48,509 bases of DNA from an uncultured Verrucomicrobiota bacterium (GTDB lineage Bacteria > Verrucomicrobiota > Verrucomicrobiia > Opitutales > Seribacteraceae): NCBI GenBank assembly GCA_902569115.1, contig CACFTI010000015.1, positions 1 to 48,509 on the forward strand, given 5' to 3'. Positions 1 through 8,705 of the stretch are shown here, in pieces. A program made the translations under genes and the position numbers. A model generated the notes under the pieces. The model was not told the DNA's origin. It saw only the letters and a program-made list of their open reading frames with translations, and searched no databases. Numbering within the stretch: position 1 is the stretch's first letter; every line of letters starts with the position of its first letter.

Positions 1-1
1 T

Positions 2-859
2 TCACCTATTGTTGTCGAGTCCAGCGTACCCTCTTCTCTTAACAATAAAGAAGATAAAAGCTCTGCACAAAAAGCATACGATACGCTTGTAAGGAAGCGT
101 AAGGAAAAGTTTTTAGATAATAGCAAAAATCATTCTGCAGAGTCGTACAGGAGTCTAGAGAAAAATGAAAAGGCAGAATTGCCGATTCGAGTTTCTTCAG
201 TAAAACCGATTTTTGAAAGAAATGAAAAACATGTGCCTTATTCCGAAAGAAAATTCCCCAGAGGTCAAATACCTGAAATTAAACAAGAAGTATTATCTCC
301 CACTCCTACACCTCCCGAGGAAATAAAATCACCTGAAGGGAATAAGAATTCTTTTAACTTTTACTATGGATTCTCCATTCCAAATCTTAGTGAATTTAAG
401 GGAGACACAATAAAGTTCAAGGATGGGCAAGAGTTTAGTTTCGAGTATTTAAGGGACTATGGTTATCTCTCTCTGGGCCTTGGTTATTCCTTTAAATCCT
501 TTGAAAATGAACGATGGTCAATACCGGGGTTTACAACTGATATTTCAGGAGACAATACAATGCATTCTCTTAAGGTCTCTATTGGGATGGAACCCGAAGT
601 GAATGATTTACTTTTTTTACGGGCAAGATTCTCCGGTGGATTGGCTGTTAGGAATCACGAATTACTTTTTGATTCAGGTGACCAGGATGAGTACTCAGAG
701 ACTTCCTTTTGTTACGCATTTCTTATTGGCATCGGATTTAAATGGAGTGACTATTTCCATTCACTCATCTATTACAAATTCGATGGAGCAGCCACCACTC
801 CCCATTTTGGTCATGCTTCCTTTCATCAATTCGGTTTAGGTTTTGGATTAGACTTTTAA
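2..859 (+). CDS. Outer-membrane beta-barrel protein, C-terminal part (5' end outside window)
   Basis: The reading frame is open to the left edge of the window, so only the last 285 residues are visible. A TTG at 179 could be taken as a start, but the frame continues upstream of it without a stop, so it is not preferred. The N-terminal visible part is charged and low in complexity, then comes a Pro/Thr-rich linker (PTPTPPEE) near residue 100. The last ~165 residues alternate aromatic and polar residues in short strands rich in Gly, Phe and Tyr and end in a C-terminal Phe (GLGFGLDF). That is the usual signature of a BAM-inserted outer-membrane beta-barrel. The barrel resembles small porin-like or OmpA-type 8-stranded barrels, but I do not recognise a specific family. 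The upstream disordered segment might be periplasmic or part of a larger modular protein. Confidence 0.6.
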   Translation, partial: SPIVVESSVPSSLNNKEDKSSAQKAYDTLVRKRKEKFLDNSKNHSAESYRSLEKNEKAELPIRVSSVKPIFERNEKHVPYSERKFPRGQIPEIKQEVLSPTPTPPEEIKSPEGNKNSFNFYYGFSIPNLSEFKGDTIKFKDGQEFSFEYLRDYGYLSLGLGYSFKSFENERWSIPGFTTDISGDNTMHSLKVSIGMEPEVNDLLFLRARFSGGLAVRNHELLFDSGDQDEYSETSFCYAFLIGIGFKWSDYFHSLIYYKFDGAATTPHFGHASFHQFGLGFGLDF

Positions 860-967
860 GAATTTGAAATAGTATTTTGAAGGAACCTTGCGTTCGTACA
901 CTTTAGACTATGATGGCCTTGCTTTAGGTTGCCAAGAAACCATTTGCAGATATAAGCTTGGCTTAGG

Positions 968-3172
968 ATGGGCGGCCAACAAACGAGAAACACCAACAAT
1001 AAACAATCTGAATCCCTTGAGGGAGTTTTGGAACGTATTACCTTCTATAATGAAGAGAATGGTTTCCTGATTGGTAAATTAAAAGGACAAACGAAGGCAG
1101 CAGAAATTGCCGTTATTGGGAAAGCTCCCAAGGTACAATGTGGAGAAACGCTTGTCCTGACCGGCAGTTGGAGTACCCACCCCAAGCATGGGCGGCAATT
1201 TTCATTCACATCCCTAAAAACTAAATTACCTGCTTCCGCTTATGGTATTCGTAAGTACCTGGCCAGCGGACTGATCCATGGGATTGGGAAAACTTACGCC
1301 AATAAAATTGTGGATCATTTTGGGGCTGATACCCTGCGGGTAATCTCTGAAGAATCGGGACGACTCAAAGAAATCGAAGGGATTGGAAAACTTCGTGCAA
1401 AAAGCATTAAGGAAGCGTGGGAAGAACAGAAAGCTGTCCGTGAAGTAATGATGTTCCTGCAGACTTATGGCGTAACCGATGCCCTCTGCCTGCGACTCGT
1501 TCGTAAATACGGGAATTCAGCAAAAACCATACTTGAGACTGAACCCTACCGAATCATTCGGGAGGTAAAAGGGATTGGATTCAAAACTGCCGATAAGATC
1601 GCATTAAACCTAGGGCTCGCCAGTAATGGAACAGCCCGGATCGATGCGGGGGTGCTGCATACCCTGCAGGAATCGGAGGATGAGGGTCATACCCATGTGG
1701 AGAGAAGGGAACTCGCCCTCAAAGCCGCCGATCTTTTGGAAGCCGACACCAAGGATGTGGAAAATCGTATTGATGCCTTAATGAAGGAAGGCGAAATGGT
1801 TACCTCCAAGCCTGACTGGGTACAGAACCCTATTTCCGCGAGAGCCGAAGAAACCCTGGTGCGTTGTCTGAAAAATCAATCTCAAGCAGCATCCTCCCTT
1901 CCTCCTATTCAAGTGGAAAAAGCGATTGTCTGGGCACAGGAGAAAGCGGGTTTCTCGTTTGCCGATCAGCAGGCAGAAGCGGTGAGACAGGCCCTGCAAT
2001 CAAAAATATCGATCCTGACAGGTGGGCCCGGTACTGGAAAAACGACCATTCTTCGAGCATTGGTTTCCATCCTTCGGGCGAAGAAGACCAAGATACTACT
2101 GGCGGCGCCTACGGGTCGGGCTGCCCGTAGAATGGCGGAAAGCTGCTCTCATTTCGCTCAGACTGTTCATCGGTTACTGAAATTTGATCCCAGTCAGGGT
2201 GGCTTTACCATGAATGAACAGAATCCATTGACCTGTGATTTTGTGATCATGGATGAGGCCAGTATGCTTGATCTGAGACTTGCAGCCGCCTTGATACGGA
2301 GCATCCCGCCGAGAGCACATCTTCTTTTAGTGGGGGATGCGGATCAATTACCTTCAGTGGGTTCGGGTAATGTGCTTAAAGATATTATCCAGTGTGAACT
2401 TTTTCAGGTTACCCGCCTTGCCGTGACTTTCAGACAGGCTGAAAACAGTGGCATTGTGGGCTTGGCACACGGAATCCTTGCCGGAAAAGGAAGACCTCCC
2501 CCACCCGTTGATTCACTCAGTGAGATCAACCCGCAACACGATGTCCATTTTGTCAGGGCCGTCACCCCCGAGGAATGCGTGACCGCGGTAACCAGGTTAA
2601 GTAAAGATATTTTACCGAGAAAATTTTCCATCGACCCCAAAAATGATCTTCAGATATTGGCCCCCCTGCATCGTGGTATTGGCGGGATCGGCAACCTTAA
2701 TGATCAGTTGCGGGACGCACTTAATCCCAACGGTGCCACGCAGGTAATGGGCGCCATGCTATTCAGGGAGGGGGATAAAGTCATTCAGACCCGAAACAAT
2801 TACGACAAGGATGTGTTTAACGGCGATATGGGTATTATCGAGGCGGTGGATACGCTCAACGGAAAAGTGGATATCGATTTCGATGGGAAGATGGTAAGTT
2901 ACCAAAGAATGGAAATCACTGACTTGCAACCAGCCTATGCCATATCGGTGCATAAAAGTCAGGGTAGTGAATATCCAGTCGTAATCTTCCCCCTTCTCAA
3001 GCAGCATTTCATGATGCTACAACGGAATTTGGTCTACACCGGACTTACCCGGGCGAAAAAAAAGGTTCTGTTTGTGGGGGACCCCGCTGCGTACGCAATG
3101 GCAATCCGTAACGATAAGACCTTGGTACGACAGACTGATTTAGTAAGAAAAATGCTAAATATTCCTGAATAA
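968..3172 (+). CDS. recD2: RecD2-type ATP-dependent DNA helicase (SF1B)
   Basis: At 734 residues this has the length and layout of RecD2 (RecD-like helicases that work without RecBC). An N-terminal OB-like region (residues ~15-90) is followed by helix-hairpin-helix repeats (GLIHGIGKTYA near 101, IEGIGKLRAKS near 136, VKGIGFKTADK near 200). The helicase core has Walker A GGPGTGKTT (352-360), Walker B VIMDEASMLD (about 425) and the SF1B C-terminal motifs YAISVHKSQGSEYP and NLVYTGLTRAK. It is expected to unwind DNA 5'-3' in the cytoplasm during repair. The ATG at 968 starts right at conserved sequence, and an overlapping short frame at 888-1070 is a shadow. Neighbours give no functional link. 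It is followed by an 83-base AT-rich gap. Confidence 0.93.
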   Translation: MGGQQTRNTNNKQSESLEGVLERITFYNEENGFLIGKLKGQTKAAEIAVIGKAPKVQCGETLVLTGSWSTHPKHGRQFSFTSLKTKLPASAYGIRKYLASGLIHGIGKTYANKIVDHFGADTLRVISEESGRLKEIEGIGKLRAKSIKEAWEEQKAVREVMMFLQTYGVTDALCLRLVRKYGNSAKTILETEPYRIIREVKGIGFKTADKIALNLGLASNGTARIDAGVLHTLQESEDEGHTHVERRELALKAADLLEADTKDVENRIDALMKEGEMVTSKPDWVQNPISARAEETLVRCLKNQSQAASSLPPIQVEKAIVWAQEKAGFSFADQQAEAVRQALQSKISILTGGPGTGKTTILRALVSILRAKKTKILLAAPTGRAARRMAESCSHFAQTVHRLLKFDPSQGGFTMNEQNPLTCDFVIMDEASMLDLRLAAALIRSIPPRAHLLLVGDADQLPSVGSGNVLKDIIQCELFQVTRLAVTFRQAENSGIVGLAHGILAGKGRPPPPVDSLSEINPQHDVHFVRAVTPEECVTAVTRLSKDILPRKFSIDPKNDLQILAPLHRGIGGIGNLNDQLRDALNPNGATQVMGAMLFREGDKVIQTRNNYDKDVFNGDMGIIEAVDTLNGKVDIDFDGKMVSYQRMEITDLQPAYAISVHKSQGSEYPVVIFPLLKQHFMMLQRNLVYTGLTRAKKKVLFVGDPAAYAMAIRNDKTLVRQTDLVRKMLNIPE

Positions 3173-3255
3173 TTTATCCGACCCTATCTCAAAAAATTAC
3201 TAATTTTTCACATATTTTTCACTAACTCGAGTTGAATTGTTACTAAGCTCGTGAA

Positions 3256-4557
3256 ATGTCTTCGAAATCGCTGATTCAAAAAGCAGTTCGGAACACGAGG
3301 TGGATTTCAGGAAAAGCTCTTAAAGATAGGCTCTTTATCTGGCTTTTTAATCACTTGGTGTATCCGCAAATATGGGAGGATCCTGAGCCGGACATGGATG
3401 CCCTTGAACTTAATTCAAACTCCAAACTACTGACGATCTCTTCGGGAGGATGCAATGTGCTAAATTATTTGTGCCGTGAACCTGAAGCGATCACTGCGGT
3501 CGATTTGAATGCAACTCACCTGGCTCTCTTAAAGCTTAAGATATGTGCCATCAAAAACTTGCCTGATTATGAGAGTTTCTTCCAATTTTTTGGAAACGCT
3601 AATCTTCCTGAAAACCGTTTTCTATACGAAAAATATCTGCAACCTAATTTGGATCGCCTATCAAGGAATTATTGGGAAAGCAGGCACACTCCGATGGGAA
3701 GAAAAAGGTACCTTTATTTTACCAGTGGATTTTATAAACAAGGCCTTCTTGGCAGATTCATCGGTGCAAACCTATGGGTTACTCAAAGATTTGGGATCGA
3801 AACCACCCAAATTCTTTCAGCTCAGTCGCTTGAAGAACAAGCTACTATTTTTGATAAGAAAATTGCCCCGTTTTTCAGAAAGAAACTAGTCCAGTTTTTA
3901 AGTAACCGAACTGTAGTCATGTACCCACTTGGCATTCCTGCCTCACAATTCCAGCACCTACAGGGGATCTCGAATGGGCAGATACATGAAATCATGCTTC
4001 AAAGAATCCGGAACATGGCGTGTAATTTCCCTATCTCTGAAAATTATTTCGCCTGGCAGGCTTTTAAAAGAGAATATGATTGGGAAAAAAGAAAAGCGAT
4101 ACCTGCTTATCTTAAGAAAGAGAATTTTGAAATTTTGCGTAAAAATGTGGAAAAAATTTCTATCATGCATTGTTCCCTTACCGATTACCTTGAACAAGTC
4201 CCAAAAGAATCACTTAACTCTTTTGTTTTCCTGGATGCGTTGGATTGGATGAATAGCACGCAATTGGAGAGTCTATGGAGACAGGTAGATCGGACTTCAA
4301 GCCCAGAAGCAAAAGTTGTTTTCCGAACAACCTCTGGATATTCACCCTTGGATGTCCAACTCTCTGCGGAAATGCTTAAAAAATGGCAAACATGCCACAA
4401 GACCAATTTATCCTACCTTGCAAAAGACCGTTCTGCAGTTTATGGTGGTTTTCATCTCTATGAAAAAGTTTCTTTAAGAACTTCTAGTTCCGAAACATCC
4501 TTACTGGTTGAAACAAAAGCTCCAAGGGATAAGGAAACCGTGCCTCTTGGAAATTAA
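3256..4557 (+). CDS. BtaA-like S-adenosylmethionine:diacylglycerol 3-amino-3-carboxypropyl transferase (DUF3419)
   Basis: Members of the DUF3419/BtaA family transfer the aminocarboxypropyl group of S-adenosylmethionine to diacylglycerol, giving diacylglyceryl-homoserine, the first step to the betaine lipid DGTS. Seen here: an N-terminal segment with VYPQIWEDPEPD (residues ~36-46), a Rossmann-like SAM loop ISSGGCNVLNYL (61-72), the acidic strand AVDLNATHLALL (81-92), and a C-terminal second Rossmann-like strand VFLDALDWMN (about 323). The total of 433 residues fits the family. No BtaB-type N-methyltransferase is in the window. The next gene starts 20 bases downstream on the same strand and is GNAT-like, so the two probably form one transcript. 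The exact acceptor cannot be read from sequence. A generic SAM-dependent transferase role is the alternative. Confidence 0.75.
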   Translation: MSSKSLIQKAVRNTRWISGKALKDRLFIWLFNHLVYPQIWEDPEPDMDALELNSNSKLLTISSGGCNVLNYLCREPEAITAVDLNATHLALLKLKICAIKNLPDYESFFQFFGNANLPENRFLYEKYLQPNLDRLSRNYWESRHTPMGRKRYLYFTSGFYKQGLLGRFIGANLWVTQRFGIETTQILSAQSLEEQATIFDKKIAPFFRKKLVQFLSNRTVVMYPLGIPASQFQHLQGISNGQIHEIMLQRIRNMACNFPISENYFAWQAFKREYDWEKRKAIPAYLKKENFEILRKNVEKISIMHCSLTDYLEQVPKESLNSFVFLDALDWMNSTQLESLWRQVDRTSSPEAKVVFRTTSGYSPLDVQLSAEMLKKWQTCHKTNLSYLAKDRSAVYGGFHLYEKVSLRTSSSETSLLVETKAPRDKETVPLGN

Positions 4558-4577
4558 ATGCTCCATCTCCTGATTCT

Positions 4578-5702
4578 ATGGGAGATGCTCAATTCTTCAC
4601 CATGAAAAAAAAGGGATCAGTGGATAGGAATGATTTACTTTCACATCTGCTTATGTCCCGTGAGTCAAGTCATTGGATCAGGAATGCAAAAATCGATTTC
4701 CAACATTCAAAGAGCTGTGGAAAGATTTTACCAGCTACCATCAGTACACATGACAAGAAAAATTCTTACATTTGTTCTTTAAAAACAGCCTTTTACCGAT
4801 ATCCAAAGCAAGAAACTTCACTTATCCGAAATAGGATTGAACGTCATTTACTAAGAACTGCTTCGGTTCCAATTGGCATATTCCTACAAATGCTCAAAAT
4901 CGATAGACATATATCGATTGGGAATTGGCTACAATCGACCAATTTACCCCCTGATTTGGAAGAGGAAGAACTTAAAGAGATCACCCAATTTTACAGCGAA
5001 CACTACCAGGACTTTCTTCTTACTTTCAGATCCGTAAACCAAGAAACCCATCCTCGCTTATTCCTTTCATTGAAAGAAAATGGTTGGCAACTTATTCCCG
5101 CAAGACAGGTCTATTTATACCTTCGGGAAGATAATAAATGGAAAACTAAAAAAATAGTTATTAGGGAGAGAAAAAATCTCCTTAAATCAGATCTTGTACA
5201 AGTTCATCACCAAGATCTACTGGATAAAGATTTACTACAAATCCACCGGCAGTACACGGATCTGTTCATTAATAAACATTCACCGTTCAATCCACAAATA
5301 ACCCCGGAATACATTAGAAAACTTTTCGAAAAAAAAGTTTTGGAATTTCATGGTTTAAAAGACCCAAAAGAAGATAAGCTTCTTGGGCATTTTGCAATTT
5401 TTCAAATTGGAAAAATTATGACTATCCCATTGATTGGTTATGATATATCCAGAGAGAAAGAATTAGGCATATACAGAATGCTATTTAGTCTTATCCTAAT
5501 GATTTCAGAAGATAGAGAATTGACACTTAATATGAGTTCCGGTGCCGGTAACTTCAAAAAACTAAGAGGCGGGAAACCTGTGACCGAGTATACTGGAGTC
5601 TACACCAATCACTTACCTAAAATTTCAAAAATCGGAAAGGAATTATTTTTCTCAGCTATAAAAAAATACGGAGAAGGGATACTTCAAAAAAATGAGATTT
5701 AA
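4578..5702 (+). CDS. GNAT/BioF2-like acyltransferase-fold protein next to BtaA-like gene
   Basis: I do not recognise a named family with confidence. The 374-residue protein has no signal peptide or membrane segment. Its C-terminal half (residues ~190-355) shows a GNAT-like pattern: a region of paired helices, then HFAIFQIGKIMTIPLIGYD, a helix-rich stretch, and LNMSSGAGNFKKLRGGKP followed by a beta strand. This resembles the end of acetyltransferase-6 (FemAB/BioF2-like) domains. The start could be ATG 4578 or the in-frame ATG 4602, eight codons later; neither has a clear ribosome site. It sits 20 bases behind the DUF3419/BtaA-like gene, suggesting a joint task such as acylation of an aminocarboxypropyl lipid head group. 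That role is an inference from context only. Confidence 0.5.
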   Translation: MGDAQFFTMKKKGSVDRNDLLSHLLMSRESSHWIRNAKIDFQHSKSCGKILPATISTHDKKNSYICSLKTAFYRYPKQETSLIRNRIERHLLRTASVPIGIFLQMLKIDRHISIGNWLQSTNLPPDLEEEELKEITQFYSEHYQDFLLTFRSVNQETHPRLFLSLKENGWQLIPARQVYLYLREDNKWKTKKIVIRERKNLLKSDLVQVHHQDLLDKDLLQIHRQYTDLFINKHSPFNPQITPEYIRKLFEKKVLEFHGLKDPKEDKLLGHFAIFQIGKIMTIPLIGYDISREKELGIYRMLFSLILMISEDRELTLNMSSGAGNFKKLRGGKPVTEYTGVYTNHLPKISKIGKELFFSAIKKYGEGILQKNEI

Positions 5703-5714
5703 AAAAGAAATCCC

Positions 5715-5728
5715 GCTAATCAATTAGC
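5715..5728. terminator. Inverted repeat between convergent genes, possible weak terminator
   Basis: The 14-base repeat GCTAATCAATTAGC spans the 3' end of the minus-strand gene, between the convergent genes ending at 5702 and 5716. Read on the minus strand it is followed within about ten bases by a run of Ts (complement of the A run at 5701-5706), as expected for a terminator of the minus-strand operon. The stem is short and AT-rich, so it may be incidental. Confidence 0.25.
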
Positions 5729-6117
5729 AAAAAGAAGCAGCTACAAAATATAAAATAGGCAGGGAGAGCCTTGATTAATCTGTCTTCGCGAATTCTCAAA
5801 TGCATGAATACAGCGACTGCCATAATCACGCATAAAAGACCGGATGCTGGTTTTACCAAACTTGGCATAAAGAAACCAGCAAACAAAAAGGCTGAAAGTA
5901 CAAGTTTAACTGCACCAACCGAATAAAGAGCCCACCCAGGTAGCCCATATACAAGGAATTCTTCCTTCATATTACGGGCTTTACCCGCTCTAAACTTACT
6001 TTCACGGTTAAAACCTATCGTCCAGGCATAGAAAATTCCCAATATGATGGATACATGAAAAATAGGTCCCACCAATGCATCCATTGCATCAGGTCTAAAC
6101 CCATCTGTGTTGTACAT
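5716..6117 (-). CDS. DoxX-like small integral membrane protein
   Basis: The 133-residue protein has four predicted hydrophobic segments (approximately residues 17-37, 58-76, 80-98 and 113-132), the size and layout of the DoxX/DoxX-like family. A short charged loop (NRESKFRAGKARN) follows the first helix. Related proteins are inner-membrane proteins, some linked to quinone-based redox chemistry, but the role here is not established. It begins one base after the stop codon of the zinc-ribbon gene at 6119-6349, so the two are almost certainly co-transcribed and translationally coupled. Confidence 0.6.
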   Translation of the reverse strand: MYNTDGFRPDAMDALVGPIFHVSIILGIFYAWTIGFNRESKFRAGKARNMKEEFLVYGLPGWALYSVGAVKLVLSAFLFAGFFMPSLVKPASGLLCVIMAVAVFMHLRIREDRLIKALPAYFIFCSCFFLLID

Positions 6118-6118
6118 A

Positions 6119-6349
6119 TCAGTTATCTAAGGAGCATCTCCCGCAATTACTGGGTAGACCTGAGCAGGGAGGCATATCCGTGGCGGTACCCGAAACTTCT
6201 CCTGAAGAAGTCGCAAAGACGGAAAGTTTTTTTTCTAATTTCTTGGATCCACAAGCTGGGCATTTGGCATGGCCACGCCAATCAGTGGAACGAACCAGAA
6301 GTTCAGAGTCATTACTGCAGTCTACGCAATTGAATTCGTAGATTGGCAT
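6119..6349 (-). CDS. FmdB-family zinc-ribbon protein
   Basis: The protein opens with MPIYEFNCVDCSND and continues with KCPACGSKKLEKKLS, the CxxC...CxxC zinc ribbon and spacing of FmdB/CxxC_CXXC_SSSS regulatory-type proteins. Its 76 residues are typical for that family. The C-terminal tail carries three further cysteines (PPCSGLPSNCGRCSLDN), also common in family members. The biochemical function of the family is unclear; a regulatory or metal-related role is usually suggested. It lies between a small membrane protein (6361-6645) and a DoxX-like gene on the minus strand, with 11- and 1-base gaps. Confidence 0.85.
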   Translation of the reverse strand: MPIYEFNCVDCSNDSELLVRSTDWRGHAKCPACGSKKLEKKLSVFATSSGEVSGTATDMPPCSGLPSNCGRCSLDN

Positions 6350-6360
6350 GGAGTATCAAA

Positions 6361-6645
6361 TCAATAGTTACCAACCAAAAAGATGAACCATTTGATCATG
6401 TAGTAAAAGGAAATCAGGATGCCTCCGCCAAATAATCCGACGAATGCGAAGCCTACAAACTTTTTGACGCCTGCTTCCTCCAAGAACTTGGGTTGTTTCT
6501 CCATTGCACCGACCATGACGATCAAATAAACAACGATCGCGAAAATCGGCATTGTTACCATAAACCAGTCAAATTCAGAACTCATGAAAACATTTATGTC
6601 ATAGAATTCGTCGAAGTCAAGATACGGAGTGATTATGAAGCTCAT
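6361..6645 (-). CDS. Small two-helix membrane protein, function unknown
   Basis: I do not recognise this 94-residue protein. It has a hydrophobic segment at residues ~29-47 (MVTMPIFAIVVYLIVMVGA) and a second at ~65-92 (FVGFAFVGLFGGGILISFYY and beyond), separated by a charged loop EKQPKFLEEAGVKK. An internal ATG (MSSEFDWF, residue 21) is an alternative start that would give a 74-residue protein still holding both helices. It is the first gene of the minus-strand trio ending at 5716 and is divergent from the Dabb gene at 6713, so 6646-6712 should contain promoters for both directions, though none is clear by eye. Confidence 0.6.
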   Translation of the reverse strand: MSFIITPYLDFDEFYDINVFMSSEFDWFMVTMPIFAIVVYLIVMVGAMEKQPKFLEEAGVKKFVGFAFVGLFGGGILISFYYMIKWFIFLVGNY

Positions 6646-6712
6646 CTGTAAAAATGAGTCAAAATTACCTTTTCCGATTGTCTTTATTTTTCAATTTGAA
6701 TGGTAATTAGGC

Positions 6713-7108
6713 ATGCCCGTCATCCCTTTTTCCTCACCTTTACTTCTATTTTTACCCCTGCTTTCCTTACTCACCCTAATGCCCCAATCAGTTGCCAACC
6801 CTCAATCGGATATCATTCGTCATGTGGTATGCTTTAAATTCAAGAAAGACGCCAAAGAGTCCGAGATAAAAAGAGTGGAAAAGGAATTTGCCTCCCTTAA
6901 AGAAAAAATATCCGGAATTGAATCCCTGGAATGGGGTACGAATAATAGTCCTGAAAACCTAAATAAAGATTTCACTCATTGCTTTATTATTACCTTCACG
7001 AACGCAAAGGCTAGGGAAATCTATTTACCCCACCCTGAACATCAGGCATTTGTTTCAATACTCAAACCCATCCTTGCCGATGCTTTTGTAATAGACTTTA
7101 CCCCCTAA
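6713..7108 (+). CDS. Exported Dabb (stress-responsive A/B barrel) domain protein
   Basis: An N-terminal signal peptide (hydrophobic residues ~8-23 ending in QSVANP) is followed by a Dabb domain: IIRHVVCFKFKKDA, a helical segment, then ESLEWGTNNSPE, FTHCFIITF, LPHPEHQAFVSIL and VIDFTP. Dabb domains are ~97-residue dimeric alpha/beta barrels seen in stress-responsive proteins and some cyclases. Exported forms are common next to sulfatases and other degradative genes in PVC bacteria. The gene is 12 bases upstream of a sialate O-acetylesterase, so it is probably the first gene of the 6713-11974 cluster. The substrate is unknown. Confidence 0.8.
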   Translation: MPVIPFSSPLLLFLPLLSLLTLMPQSVANPQSDIIRHVVCFKFKKDAKESEIKRVEKEFASLKEKISGIESLEWGTNNSPENLNKDFTHCFIITFTNAKAREIYLPHPEHQAFVSILKPILADAFVIDFTP

Positions 7109-7120
7109 TTCTCTTTTTCC

Positions 7121-8689
7121 ATGATCAAAATAAAACTATCCAGCATCCTACTCTGTAACGCCGTCCTCGCTTTCACATTATTAGCCGAGATCAAAACACC
7201 AGCTGTCATTGGAAACAATATGGTTCTGCAGCAAAATCATAAAAATCCAATCTGGGGATGGGATAATCCTGGTGAAAGTATCAAGCTTACGATTGCGAAT
7301 CAATCGCATGAAACCAAGGCAGATGAAAAAGGTTATTGGAAGATGACCCTAAACCCAATGAAGGCATCTACTTCCCCAAAGACGATGACCATCCGAGGCA
7401 GCTCAACTCTCAAATACGAGAATATTCTAATTGGAGAGGTATGGTTATGCTCCGGGCAATCAAACATGGGATGGAGCGTCGGTCAGTCTGATGATAAAGA
7501 TCTTGAATCCATGAGTGCCAAGTTCCCCAACCTGCGTCTAATTAGTGTACCACAGGTAGGAACCCAGGAACCGCAAAATGATTTCAATGGCAAGTGGGAA
7601 GCAACCACTCCAGAAACCGCGATCAATTTCTCCGCAGTCGGTTATTTTTTCGGAAGGAAGCTACATCAAATTCTCGATATCCCAGTTGGACTGATTGATA
7701 ATGCCTGGGGAGGATCCGCCTGTGAAGCATGGATACCCCGGGATAGGCTTAATAAAATGGCCGTGGCAAAACCTTACATGGATCAATGGAGAAAAACCGA
7801 GGAAACCTTTGATTTTGAAAAGCTACATGAGGCTTACCAGGAAAAACTCAAAGATTGGCAAACAAAGGCCACCGCTGCACGCAAAGCTGGTAAACCTACA
7901 CCTGGAGGCCGACCCAGGGCTCCAAGAAATCAAATGATCGGCCAGCACCGGCCTGCCAACTTATACAATGGAGTTCTTAATCCCATCATTGGTTACGGTA
8001 TTAAGGGTGCCATTTGGTATCAGGGGGAAAGTAATTCCAACCGGGCACATGCCTATCGCGATGTCTTCCCACTTATGATTCAATCATGGCGTGATGCGTG
8101 GAAACAGGGTAATTTCTCTTTCTACTGGGTACAGTTGGCTGACTTCCAAAATGAACAGGATCAACCCATTAGTGAAAACTGGCCGGAACTGCGCGAAGCC
8201 CAAACCTTTGCTCTTGATAAGTTAAATAATGTCGGCGAAGCAGTAATCATCGATGTGGGCGAAGGTCGGGACATTCATCCACGCAACAAACAGACCGTGG
8301 CCAATCGTTTGCTGCGTAATGCATTGGCAAAGGATTACGGATACGATGTCCCACATCAAAGTCCCCGCTACAAAGACATGCAAATACAGGGAAGTAAAGT
8401 AACCGTGAATTTTGATCATGTGGGAGCAGGGCTTTACTGCTTTGATACCCGCGAACCTGTTGGTTTTGCAATCTGCGGAGAAGATCAAAAGTTCGTATGG
8501 GCTGACGCGAAATTGATTGGCAAAGACAGAGTCGAAGTTTGGTCAGATAAAATAAAAAAGCCGGTCGCCGTGCGTTATGCATGGATGAATAATCCGGTTT
8601 GTAATCTTTTTCGCAAAGATGGTTCGGTTACCTTACCCGTTACCCCATTCAGAACCGATGACTTTCCCATGATCACAAAAGGACAATAA
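7121..8689 (+). CDS. Sialate O-acetylesterase family carbohydrate esterase (SGNH, exported)
   Basis: This 522-residue protein has a short signal peptide (residues 1-22) and a beta-sandwich start typical of the family (PAVIGNNMVLQQ, IWGW.NPGE). The nucleophile motif GEVWLCSGQSNM places the catalytic Ser at about residue 114. GAIWYQGESNSNRA and VIDVGEGRDIHPRNK (Asp-x-x-His) give the other SGNH blocks. It removes O-acetyl groups from sialic acid or from other acetylated polysaccharides; in marine PVC bacteria the latter is likely. An insert of charged helix near residues 225-265 (KAGKPTPGGRPRAP) is unusual in length. The gene lies between a Dabb gene and a sulfatase and likely belongs to one degradation operon. 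Confidence 0.88.
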   Translation: MIKIKLSSILLCNAVLAFTLLAEIKTPAVIGNNMVLQQNHKNPIWGWDNPGESIKLTIANQSHETKADEKGYWKMTLNPMKASTSPKTMTIRGSSTLKYENILIGEVWLCSGQSNMGWSVGQSDDKDLESMSAKFPNLRLISVPQVGTQEPQNDFNGKWEATTPETAINFSAVGYFFGRKLHQILDIPVGLIDNAWGGSACEAWIPRDRLNKMAVAKPYMDQWRKTEETFDFEKLHEAYQEKLKDWQTKATAARKAGKPTPGGRPRAPRNQMIGQHRPANLYNGVLNPIIGYGIKGAIWYQGESNSNRAHAYRDVFPLMIQSWRDAWKQGNFSFYWVQLADFQNEQDQPISENWPELREAQTFALDKLNNVGEAVIIDVGEGRDIHPRNKQTVANRLLRNALAKDYGYDVPHQSPRYKDMQIQGSKVTVNFDHVGAGLYCFDTREPVGFAICGEDQKFVWADAKLIGKDRVEVWSDKIKKPVAVRYAWMNNPVCNLFRKDGSVTLPVTPFRTDDFPMITKGQ

Positions 8690-8705
8690 TTTTAATTACC
8701 TGTCT

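Noticed and set aside
179-859. TTG 179 as a start for the left-edge barrel protein
   Set aside because: The frame stays open to position 2, so the true start is probably outside the window.
888-1070. Short frame overlapping the recD2 start
   Set aside because: No similarity, out of frame with a strongly supported helicase gene.
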